Shown: positions 1 to 7,077 of the stretch, one piece after another
How the letters are laid out: every line of letters begins with the position of its first letter
How positions within the stretch are numbered: the first letter of the stretch is position 1
IMG/VR virus record: IMGVR_UViG_3300025138_000064
Location: 1 to 50,252 of that record
Origin: a virus
Direction: 5' to 3' (one strand)
Length of the DNA stretch: 50,252 nt
Notes under the pieces: model-generated
The model's database searches: none
What the model was told of the DNA's origin: nothing
Seen by the model: only the letters and a program-made list of their open reading frames with translations
Made by a program: the position numbers and the translations under genes

Positions 1-420
1 AAGTTAAGTAATATTATTCACCAAAGAACACTAAGAGGTGGAGCTAATTTTATGGTATGTTCTCCAACTGTAGCTACTATTATCGAATCTATTCCAGGAT
101 TTGCTAGTAACTCAGATGGTGATGCTGCTAAAATGAGCTATGCATTTGGTGTACAGAAAGCTGGATCAATGAATGGAAGATACCAAGTTTATAAAAACCC
201 ATATATGACTGATAATACAATTTTATTAGGATATAGAGGTGGACAATTCTTAGAAGCTGGTGCAGTATTTGCTCCATACATTCCATTAATCATGACTCCA
301 TTAGTATACGATCCAACAACCTTTACTCCAAGAAAAGGTTTATTAACTCGTTATGCTAAGAAAATGTTAAGACCAGAATTTTACGGAAGAATTTTCGTAT
401 CAAATCTACAGACACTTTAA
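1..420 (+). CDS. 23: Major capsid protein, T4 gp23-like (3' end only)
   Basis: The reading frame is open from base 1 and ends at TAA 418-420, so only the last 139 residues are present and the true start lies upstream. The C-terminal signature of T4 gp23 is visible: an RGGANF segment, then GRYQVYKNPY, a GYRGGQFLEAGAVFAPYIPL stretch, DPTTFTP and TRYAKK. This is the HK97-fold shell protein that forms the hexamers of the T4-type head. The first ATG in frame (52) is internal and not a real start. A terminator follows directly, so this gene closes the upstream head operon; portal, prohead protease and scaffold genes would be expected before base 1. The family assignment is confident. Confidence 0.93.
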   Translation, partial: KLSNIIHQRTLRGGANFMVCSPTVATIIESIPGFASNSDGDAAKMSYAFGVQKAGSMNGRYQVYKNPYMTDNTILLGYRGGQFLEAGAVFAPYIPLIMTPLVYDPTTFTPRKGLLTRYAKKMLRPEFYGRIFVSNLQTL

Positions 421-447
421 TAGTATCAATTAACATAATAATTAAAG

Positions 448-476
448 AGCCCCGCATTAGCGGGGCTTTTTTTTTT
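448..476 (+). terminator. Rho-independent terminator after gp23
   Basis: A perfect 8-bp stem, AGCCCCGC (448-455) and GCGGGGCT (460-467), encloses the loop ATTA and is followed by nine T residues (468-476). Such a G+C-rich stem is exceptional in this A+T-rich genome. It separates the capsid gene from the amidinotransferase operon. Confidence 0.95.
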
Positions 477-478
477 CT

Positions 479-507
479 TTGGATATCTAATAAATGTTTA
501 GTATATT
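479..507 (+). promoter_or_regulatory. Putative early/middle promoter (TTGGAT-17-TATATT)
   Basis: TTGGAT (479-484) is separated by exactly 17 bp from TATATT (502-507). The same pair with the same spacing precedes the glycosyltransferase (22503) and DNA polymerase (42026) genes. It also fits the Bacteroidota -33 TTTG / -7 TAnnTTTG pattern (TTTG 478-481, TATATTTA 502-509). The -10 side overlaps a partial match to the late-type motif (503-517), so this site may be read in both phases. It lies 34 bp upstream of the amidinotransferase start. Confidence 0.6.
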
Positions 508-540
508 TATACTACGAACAACAATAAAAAGTTTTACAAA

Positions 541-1455
541 ATGAAAGAGACACCCTCACAGTTACCTATTCAGAGTTATATAATGAATTTCCCACATACA
601 TTTTCAACAGATGATCCAAATAATGTTTGGATGAAGGAAATGTCCAATAAAGAGTTAGCAATAAATAGACCAAAAGCATATAAGCAATTTATGGACTTAT
701 ATAATTTTATGGCTGGTCAATCATTAGTACATTTATTACCTGCAGAAGGCAATTTTCAGGATTTAATTTATGTAGCAAATTTAGGTTTACAATTACCACA
801 TATTAAAGATGAAAACCATATTTTATTATCTAATTATACTTCACCCCCAAGACAAGGAGAAGAGTATGTAGGTGAAAAATTCTTTAATCAAATGGGTTAT
901 AAAACTCATATATCTCCTTATAAATGGGAAGGTGAAGCAGATATAAAATATTTAAAAGATAATGTCTATATAGGGGGGTATGATATTCGTTCAAATATTA
1001 AAACATATCATTGGATGGAAGAAAATTTTAATATGAATATTATTAAAGTTAAAATGGTTGATGAGTATATGTACCATTTAGATTGTTCTATTTTTCCGTT
1101 AAATACGCGCTCAACTATGGTTTGTACGGAGCTATATGATAAAACTGAGTTAGCGCAAATTAGCAACTATACTAACATAATAGACATAGATGCCGAAGAC
1201 TCAATGTATGGGATGGCTAATTCTGTTAGATTGGGCAATATGATTTTATGTGCTTCTAATATATCAGAAATGAAACGGGGAGATGAATTTTATGAAGGTG
1301 AAAAACATAAAATTGCTTCATTAGAAAAAATATGTTCTGATGAAGGAATGGAACCTGTAATATTTAATTTATCTGAGTACATGAAATCAGGAGCTATGTT
1401 AAGTTGTATGGTAATGCATTTAAATAGAGTAGATCATTTTAAATCACTTCTTTAA
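541..1455 (+). CDS. Amidinotransferase/DDAH-superfamily guanidino-modifying enzyme
   Basis: A 304-residue protein of the pentein fold that includes arginine deiminase, dimethylarginine dimethylaminohydrolase (DDAH) and glycine amidinotransferase. Visible family features are DLIYVAN (74-80), the acidic WEGEAD segment (129-134), GGYDIR (145-150), the catalytic His in YHLDCSIFPL (His179) and the catalytic Cys near the C-terminus in GAMLSCMVMHLNR (Cys289). Together these supply the Asp/Glu-His-Cys set. The enzyme should attack the guanidinium carbon of arginine or a derivative, either hydrolysing it or transferring the amidino group. The length (about 300) is nearer to DDAH than to eukaryotic glycine amidinotransferase (above 400). 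It heads an operon with psd (1-nt overlap) and phoH. The exact substrate cannot be read from the sequence. It may be linked to the guanidinoacetate-methyltransferase-like gene at 21932. Confidence 0.78.
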   Translation: MKETPSQLPIQSYIMNFPHTFSTDDPNNVWMKEMSNKELAINRPKAYKQFMDLYNFMAGQSLVHLLPAEGNFQDLIYVANLGLQLPHIKDENHILLSNYTSPPRQGEEYVGEKFFNQMGYKTHISPYKWEGEADIKYLKDNVYIGGYDIRSNIKTYHWMEENFNMNIIKVKMVDEYMYHLDCSIFPLNTRSTMVCTELYDKTELAQISNYTNIIDIDAEDSMYGMANSVRLGNMILCASNISEMKRGDEFYEGEKHKIASLEKICSDEGMEPVIFNLSEYMKSGAMLSCMVMHLNRVDHFKSLL

Positions 1456-2174
1456 TGGCTGAAACTTTAGAAGATTGGTTAAACGGAGAAGTAAATGAAT
1501 TATCTAAATTATCAGTAGGAGAATTAAGCAATACATTTTTTTTTAGAGATCCATTAAGATCAACTCATATAGATTATAAACATTTTTATAGCCCAGCAGA
1601 TGGTACTATTTTATATCAAAAAATAGTTCAACCTGGTGAACAAGTTTTAGAAATAAAAGGCATTGATTATACTATTCAAGATGTAATGGGTGATAGTAGT
1701 TACAATAAACCTTCTTTAGTTATTGGAATATTTATGTCATTTTATGATGTACATATAAATAGAATTCCTTATAATGGTGTACTTAGGTATAAGCGTTTGG
1801 AACCTATAGAATCAACAAATAAACCAATGTTAGCAGTAGAAAAGGATATCTTAAATAAGGTAATTAATCCTAATAACATGGCGTATTTAAAATACAATGA
1901 AAGAATGTCTAACAAAGTGTATGTTCCTTCTTTAGATTATACATACCACATAATACAAATAGCCGATGAAGATGTAAATGTAATAGCCCCCTTTAAACAA
2001 CAAGGAGATCTTTGCACACAAAACGAAAGATTTAGTTTAATTAGATGGGGGTCACAAGTAGATTTAGTTCTGCCTTTAGATTCTAGATATAAATTTAAGA
2101 CTATTCTAGATGATACAATGCATGTAAATGCCGGTCTTGATAAACTAATTAAAATAACTTATAATGACATCTAA
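1455..2174 (+). CDS. psd: Phosphatidylserine decarboxylase proenzyme, short type
   Basis: A 239-residue match to short-form (PSD-A type) phosphatidylserine decarboxylase, which makes phosphatidylethanolamine from phosphatidylserine with a pyruvoyl cofactor produced by self-cleavage. Landmarks in order are SPADG (46-50, Asp49), IGIFMSFYDVHINRIPYNG (90-108, His100) and FSLIRWGSQVDLVLP (193-207). The Gly199-Ser200 bond is the expected cleavage site, giving a beta chain 1-199 and alpha chain 200-239; Asp49, His100 and Ser200 fit the known processing triad. No N-terminal membrane segment is seen. The start ATG overlaps the stop of the preceding gene by 1 nt (TAATG), and phoH overlaps its end by 11 nt, so the three are translationally coupled. 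This is a rare auxiliary metabolic gene for a phage and would alter host membrane lipids. The canonical residues argue for an active enzyme. Confidence 0.85.
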   Translation: MAETLEDWLNGEVNELSKLSVGELSNTFFFRDPLRSTHIDYKHFYSPADGTILYQKIVQPGEQVLEIKGIDYTIQDVMGDSSYNKPSLVIGIFMSFYDVHINRIPYNGVLRYKRLEPIESTNKPMLAVEKDILNKVINPNNMAYLKYNERMSNKVYVPSLDYTYHIIQIADEDVNVIAPFKQQGDLCTQNERFSLIRWGSQVDLVLPLDSRYKFKTILDDTMHVNAGLDKLIKITYNDI

Positions 2175-2898
2175 CCACCACGAAGACGAAATATTTAGAA
2201 AAAAAAGGGTAATAAAAAATCCAATTAAATTTAAACTGCAATTAAATGAAGAACAAAAAGAAGCAAAAGCTAAAATTTTAGATAATACTTTAACTATATT
2301 AGCTGGTAAAGCAGGATCAGGAAAAACTTTATTAGCTTGTAATGTAGCTTTAGATGGATTATTAAGAAGACATTATTCTAAAATTATTATTACTCGTCCC
2401 ACAGTTTCAAAAGAAGAAATAGGTTTTTTACCTGGCGATTTAAGAGAAAAAATGGATCCTTGGATACAACCTATTTATCAAAATATGTATTCTCTTTATG
2501 ATAAGGTAAAAGTTGAAAAATTAATTGAAGATGGAAAAATTGAAATAGTACCTTTAGCTTTTATGAGAGGTAGAACATTTTTAGATAGCTGTATTATTGT
2601 AGATGAAGCTCAGAATGTTACTCATGAACAGATGGAAATGATATCTACAAGAATAGGTTTAAGATCAAAAATGGTAGTATGTGGGGATGATCATCAAGTA
2701 GATTTAAGAAGTAAAGCAGATTCTGGTTTTAGATTCTTATATGCAGCTTCAAGAAAAATAAAAAAAATGGCAGGAGTTACTTTAATGAAAAATCATAGAG
2801 ATCCTATAGTTGATAATTTAATTGAAATATATGAAGAAGCTGCTGAAAAGGGAATATTAACTACTTCTGGAAGTAGCGGAAAAAGTAGAAGAAAGTAA
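2164..2898 (+). CDS. phoH: PhoH-like P-loop ATPase
   Basis: A 244-residue PhoH-family ATPase. It shows Walker A GKAGSGKT (48-55), ITRPTVSKEEIGFLPGDL after strand 2 (76-93), Walker B CIIVDEAQN (143-151) and the downstream GDDHQVDLR motif that is typical of PhoH. PhoH proteins are common in marine phages; proposed roles include RNA metabolism and the phosphate-stress response, but the function is not settled. The gene starts inside the last codons of psd and ends before a late-type promoter motif at 2928. The C-terminal tail is Ser/Lys-rich (SGSSGKSRRK) and probably disordered. The family call is secure, the role is not. Confidence 0.92.
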   Translation: MTSNHHEDEIFRKKRVIKNPIKFKLQLNEEQKEAKAKILDNTLTILAGKAGSGKTLLACNVALDGLLRRHYSKIIITRPTVSKEEIGFLPGDLREKMDPWIQPIYQNMYSLYDKVKVEKLIEDGKIEIVPLAFMRGRTFLDSCIIVDEAQNVTHEQMEMISTRIGLRSKMVVCGDDHQVDLRSKADSGFRFLYAASRKIKKMAGVTLMKNHRDPIVDNLIEIYEEAAEKGILTTSGSSGKSRRK

Positions 2899-2927
2899 CT
2901 ACTAAATTTATTTACTTTATTTTTGTG

Positions 2928-2942
2928 ATATTTATAACAAAA
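2928..2942 (+). promoter_or_regulatory. Late-type promoter motif 1 (ATATTTATAACAAAA)
   Basis: An exact copy of the motif that recurs before structural transcription units (7055, 24656, 29434, 31205, 34618, and variants at 26475, 26778 and 30012). It begins 20 bp upstream of the ATG at 2948, at the head of the neck operon. Confidence 0.6.
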
Positions 2943-2947
2943 ATACT

Positions 2948-4282
2948 ATGGCATCAACTGTAACTCCAAATACTTTTCGTGTAAATATAAAAGAAGAGCA
3001 TGTAGTTGGCGGACAAAGAACCGTACATACAAACTTTTATAGAATTCCTAATGTAACTAATTATGACAGAAGAATTGTAACAGTTCCTGCTTTCACTAAT
3101 GTAGATTTAATTAATACTAATGGATTAATTCCAGGTCCTGCTTTATTTCCTTCACATAGTATAGCTTATGGTAGGATAACAAATATGGATGATACAAATC
3201 GTTTAGCAGTAAGTTTTACTTCTTCAAATGGTGAATCTGAAACTGGGAATGTTGGTTCAGATTTAAGTGGGTCTTATACAAGTGGAGGAATAGGAGGCAC
3301 AGCAGGAATTTATTCTAATGTTCCAACTACTACTAATGGTAGTGGAAGTGGAATGCAATTAAGAGTAGTAACAGATGAAACTATAAACTTATCTCCATCA
3401 CTTACATTAACTCCTTTAGCAACTACAGATGCAGCTATAGGAACTTATAATATAGGTTTAAATGGAGGTACAGGAACAGGAGCAAGTGGTTCTGTTGTAG
3501 TAGTAGCTGGAACTGGAAATGATGCTTCAATACCAACTTATACCTCTATAACATTTACAACATCTGGATCAGGTTATACAATAGGAGATCAATTAGTAAT
3601 ACCAACAGGTGCTTTATCTAATGGTAATTTAATAAAATCTAGTACAATAGCTAATATAACAGTTCCTACAGTATCAGTAAATCAAGTAGTAAATAATGTT
3701 CCTCTTACAACATCTACAGGACAAGGAGCAACAGCTACAGTTACATCATCAGGTTTAGTAATTACAACAGTAGTTATTAATGCTGTTGGTTTAGGGTATG
3801 CTGTTAATCAGGATATTACAATAGAAGAATCTATATTAGAAAATTTAGGATTTGGAGCTGTTAGTGGAGATTATTTAGGTAACTTATCAGCAGCAAATAT
3901 GGCTACTTCAGTAGCAAACACATTACCAGCTTTACAAGCAGCAAATATCACAGTTAAACCTACAAATGTAACAATTCAAACAGGAGGAAGTCTTTATAAT
4001 GTAGGAAATACAATATCAGTAGCAAAAGCAAATATTGGTACACCTGCAGATGATTTAGTTTATACTCTTAAAAATGACGATTTTTCTTTAACAGGAACAA
4101 AAAGTTATTGGACAATGGAATGTTTACCAACTTCATCAATAGTATTTTCTAGTCCTAATTGTTCAGGAAGCCAATTTAATGGTGATTTTGAACAAGATAT
4201 AGAATTTATTTCGGTATACGCAATATCCGGAAGTATAGATGTAGAATATGTGCTTGTAAATGCACCAGTAGCAACTAATTAA
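2948..4282 (+). CDS. Virion structural protein with inserted GxGY decoration region
   Basis: A 444-residue protein with no clear named homologue. The two ends look like one split beta-sandwich domain: residues 1-100 include a segment ending SIAYGRITNMDDTNRLAVSFTS, and residues 380-444 continue with SYWTMECLP and SIDVEYVLVN. Between them lie about 280 Gly/Ser/Thr/Ala-rich residues with repeated units such as GSGYTIGDQLVIPTGAL and VGLGYAVNQDITI. The same GxGY unit fills the large insert in the tail sheath protein at 26803. This suggests a small core virion protein that has gained surface-exposed decoration modules. It is the first gene of a late unit, 10 nt before gp13, so a head-neck or tail location is likely. 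It carries no enzyme motif. Confidence 0.6.
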   Translation: MASTVTPNTFRVNIKEEHVVGGQRTVHTNFYRIPNVTNYDRRIVTVPAFTNVDLINTNGLIPGPALFPSHSIAYGRITNMDDTNRLAVSFTSSNGESETGNVGSDLSGSYTSGGIGGTAGIYSNVPTTTNGSGSGMQLRVVTDETINLSPSLTLTPLATTDAAIGTYNIGLNGGTGTGASGSVVVVAGTGNDASIPTYTSITFTTSGSGYTIGDQLVIPTGALSNGNLIKSSTIANITVPTVSVNQVVNNVPLTTSTGQGATATVTSSGLVITTVVINAVGLGYAVNQDITIEESILENLGFGAVSGDYLGNLSAANMATSVANTLPALQAANITVKPTNVTIQTGGSLYNVGNTISVAKANIGTPADDLVYTLKNDDFSLTGTKSYWTMECLPTSSIVFSSPNCSGSQFNGDFEQDIEFISVYAISGSIDVEYVLVNAPVATN

Positions 4283-4292
4283 AAAATAAATT

Positions 4293-5501
4293 ATGGCAAA
4301 CATACCAATTTGGCCCGGTTCTAGTTCATTTCACCCAGGAGATACACCTTTTGGATTTTATGATAATGATATAGAATTTGAAAAAGATGCTAATAAAGTA
4401 GCAAATTTTTGTGCGTTAAGATTAGGATACCCTCTTGTTGAAATTGAATTACAAGAAAAAAACTTTTTTGCTGCATTTGAGGAAGCAGTAACAATATATG
4501 GAAATGAATTATATGCTTATAAAATAAGAGAAAATTATTTAACATTAGAAGGAGTTGATAATAAAATTAACATTAATGAAACTATAGTTACACCAAATTT
4601 AGGACGTATAATAGATTATTCTGAACAATATGGATCAGAAGCTGGAACAGGTGGAAATGTGCCTTGGCATAAAATGGCAGTTCCATTAACAGCAAGTGTT
4701 CAAGATTATGATTTAGATGTACTTGCTGCTCAAAATGGTTTTAATAAAGAAAATGATATTGAGATAATGAGAGTATTTTTTGAAGCTCCCCCAGCATCAC
4801 AATATTGGGCAAATGCCTATGATGGTTTTGGGTTTGGTTTAGGTGGATCTGTAGCAGCAGGACTTAATGGTGTAGGTGGATTAGGTGGATTAGGATATGG
4901 AGGGGGATATTTAATGATGCCTTTAAATTATGATATGCAGATTATTCAACAAATTGAATTAAATGATACTGTTAGAATATCTAATTATTCATTTGAAATG
5001 CATGATAATGTATTAAGGGTGTTTCCAAGACCCCAAGTAATGAATTATCAAGCTCCTGAATCAGGATCAGAATTAGGATGTGGTAATATGTGGGTAGAAT
5101 TTTTATCAAAATCCCAAAGATCATCTGCTTCATTACAATTAGATGAGTTTGATGAAAAAATTAAAACAGTAGCAGAAGTTCCTTATAAAAATCCACATTA
5201 TGAAAGAATAAATTCTATAGGTAGAAGTTGGATATTTGAAATGACTTTAGCTATATGTAAAGAAATGTTAGGATATGTAAGGGGTAAATATGAAACAGTT
5301 CCTATTCCTAATGCTGAAATAACATTAAACCAAGCTGATTTATTACAAGCAGCTAGAGATGAAAAAGCAGCATTATTAGAACAATTAAGAGCATATTTTG
5401 ATGAAACATCAAGAGAAAAATTATTAGAAAGAAGATCTATGGAATCTAATTTTGTGATGGAAGAATTAGATAGAGTTCCAAGAGTAATTTATATAGGATA
5501 A
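4293..5501 (+). CDS. 13: Neck protein, T4 gp13-like
   Basis: A 402-residue homologue of T4 gp13, the head-completion neck protein that joins the portal vertex to the tail connector. The diagnostic N-terminal block is CALRLGYPLVEIELQEKNF followed by FEEAVTIYGNE, corresponding to the LRRLGAP / VELTPDQ / ALELYGEY region of T4 gp13. The C-terminal helix (TLAICKEMLGYVRGKY, then DLLQAARDEKAALLEQL) corresponds to the T4 segment ending EEARLEKEALREEL. It is longer than T4 gp13 (309) because of an N-terminal extension (IPIWPGSSSFHPGDTPFGFY) and a Gly-rich loop (GFGFGLGG to GYGGGYLM, residues about 178-207). It is followed by gp14 with a 1-nt gap. Confidence 0.85.
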   Translation: MANIPIWPGSSSFHPGDTPFGFYDNDIEFEKDANKVANFCALRLGYPLVEIELQEKNFFAAFEEAVTIYGNELYAYKIRENYLTLEGVDNKININETIVTPNLGRIIDYSEQYGSEAGTGGNVPWHKMAVPLTASVQDYDLDVLAAQNGFNKENDIEIMRVFFEAPPASQYWANAYDGFGFGLGGSVAAGLNGVGGLGGLGYGGGYLMMPLNYDMQIIQQIELNDTVRISNYSFEMHDNVLRVFPRPQVMNYQAPESGSELGCGNMWVEFLSKSQRSSASLQLDEFDEKIKTVAEVPYKNPHYERINSIGRSWIFEMTLAICKEMLGYVRGKYETVPIPNAEITLNQADLLQAARDEKAALLEQLRAYFDETSREKLLERRSMESNFVMEELDRVPRVIYIG

Positions 5502-5502
5502 T

Positions 5503-6087
5503 ATGGCGTTATTTGGCACACAAAGAGATGTAAGTCTATTCAGACATATGAGTAGAGAACTGATGGGAGACATCATAACGGAGCAGTGTGCTTTTTACAA
5601 ATATAAATTAGAAGAAACTAAAATAAATTTATATGGAGAAGCAGCTCATGAAAAATATTATATGGGTCCTGTTTTATTAAATACTTTAGTAGAAAGAACA
5701 GATAATATATATCCTGAAACAGACTTAGGTACAGATTATAATAAAGAAATACAATTTAGTTTTTTAAGAGATGATTTACTAGGTAAAAATGAAGATTTTA
5801 ATGGTGAAGGAATGTCATATACAGATACTACAGCTCAATATGGAGCTGATTTAGTTCCACAAGTAGGAGATGTTATTATGTATAATGAAGGATATTATGA
5901 AGTACATGAAACTATTGCAAATCAATATTTTGTAGGTAAAAACCCAGATTATCCAAATGATCCTAACCCAATTAATGCTCCATTAAATGGAGACTTAAGT
6001 AATTATGGTTCTAATATTTCTATTATTTGTAAATCACATTACGTACAAGCAGATAAGTTAGGTTTAACTCAAGCAAGATATATATAA
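5503..6087 (+). CDS. 14: Neck protein, T4 gp14-like
   Basis: A 194-residue protein directly after gp13. It opens with MALFGTQRDVSLFRHMSREL and contains INLYGEAAHEKYY and PQVGDVIMYNEGYYEVHETI, then NQYFVGKN. The last stretch parallels the GDLIYFP...FEINWVEPYDPFYQLGQN segment of T4 gp14. In T4, gp14 assembles on gp13 to complete the neck and permit tail joining. The order gp13, gp14, gp15 is as in T4, which supports the call. Its stop overlaps the gp15 ATG by 1 nt (ATAATGG). Shorter than T4 gp14 (256); the T4 C-terminal tail is missing. Confidence 0.78.
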   Translation: MALFGTQRDVSLFRHMSRELMGDIITEQCAFYKYKLEETKINLYGEAAHEKYYMGPVLLNTLVERTDNIYPETDLGTDYNKEIQFSFLRDDLLGKNEDFNGEGMSYTDTTAQYGADLVPQVGDVIMYNEGYYEVHETIANQYFVGKNPDYPNDPNPINAPLNGDLSNYGSNISIICKSHYVQADKLGLTQARYI

Positions 6088-7037
6088 TGGCAAAACACGG
6101 AAAAATACCAGTACCTAAAACACAAAAAGAAATACTTTTAAATACTCCGGGACAACAACCTTATGTATCTCCTGAAACAGGTGAAACTACAGGTAATCCT
6201 AATAGAGCATTTCCCGATAAAACAAATAGAGGTAATCATGTTTCTTTTAGAGACGATACTACCAAACCATTTTCATTAGGGTTAAAAGAAAATGATGAAG
6301 CTTTATTTTATTATTTAGAAAACATTATAAAACCTACTGTTGTTCAAAATGGTGTAGTTACTAAAGTCCCAGTTTATTATGGTTCACCTGAACGATGGGC
6401 ACAAGTACAAAAGCAAGGTTATTATAGAGATTTAAAAGGAAAAATTATGCTTCCTGTAATAACTTTTAAACGTAATGGTGTTGAAAAAGTTAGAAATATT
6501 GCAAATAAATTGGATGCTAACTATCCAATGAATGTTCAATTGTTTCAAAAACAGTACAGCCAAAAAAATGAATATGATAATTTTAATATTCTTAATAATA
6601 GAATACCAAAAAAAGAATCATATGCCGTAGTAGTTCCTGATTATGTAACTTTAACATATGACTTTATTATATCTACTTATTATGTAGAACAGATGAATAA
6701 AATTGTAGAAGCTATGAATTATGCTTCTGATTCATATTGGGGTAATCCTGAAAGGTTTAAATTTAGAGCACGTATAGATAATTATACAACTTCTGTTGAA
6801 CTTGAAACAGCAGGAAATAGAATTGTTAAAACAGAATTTTCTTTAAAATTACATGGATATTTAATTCCAGATACAATTCAAAAAGAATTAGCTTCAGTTA
6901 AAAAATTAAGCAATGCTACGCAAATTATATTTGATTTAGAAACAGTTAAAACTATACCACATAATGATAACTTTACTAACCCTAGATTATCAATACAATC
7001 AAATAATAATCCTGCAAGTTTTAACGATAAGGTATAA
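6087..7037 (+). CDS. 15: Tail sheath terminator / proximal tail stabilisation protein, T4 gp15-like
   Basis: A 316-residue protein in the gp15 position. Features include a helix followed by VPVYYGSPERWAQVQKQGYY (about 107-126), KIMLPVITFKR, then VTLTYDFIISTYYVEQMNKI and EAMNYASDSYWGNPERFKFR, ending with FSLKLHGYLIPDTI. This layout matches T4 gp15 (IRVPITYASKEHF, FTRYEDDMFQIVEQILPYF, SLTFEVNGWMYP). Gp15 caps the tail tube and sheath and connects to the neck. It closes the four-gene late unit begun at 2948; the next gene has its own late motif at 7055. Confidence 0.82.
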   Translation: MAKHGKIPVPKTQKEILLNTPGQQPYVSPETGETTGNPNRAFPDKTNRGNHVSFRDDTTKPFSLGLKENDEALFYYLENIIKPTVVQNGVVTKVPVYYGSPERWAQVQKQGYYRDLKGKIMLPVITFKRNGVEKVRNIANKLDANYPMNVQLFQKQYSQKNEYDNFNILNNRIPKKESYAVVVPDYVTLTYDFIISTYYVEQMNKIVEAMNYASDSYWGNPERFKFRARIDNYTTSVELETAGNRIVKTEFSLKLHGYLIPDTIQKELASVKKLSNATQIIFDLETVKTIPHNDNFTNPRLSIQSNNNPASFNDKV

Positions 7038-7054
7038 TAAATAATTATTTTACA

Positions 7055-7069
7055 ATATTTATAACTAAA
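7055..7069 (+). promoter_or_regulatory. Late-type promoter motif 1 (ATATTTATAACTAAA)
   Basis: Copy of the recurrent structural-gene motif with one change (CT for CA). It begins 23 bp upstream of the ATG at 7078 and heads the fibre operon (7078-22501). Confidence 0.6.
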
Positions 7070-7077
7070 ATAGAAAT

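Noticed and set aside
52-420. Independent small gene starting at ATG 52
   Set aside because: The frame is open upstream to base 1 with gp23 sequence before this ATG, so it is the end of the capsid gene.
541-1455. Confident assignment as glycine amidinotransferase (creatine pathway)
   Set aside because: Length and motif layout are closer to DDAH-type enzymes; only the superfamily and catalytic residues can be supported.
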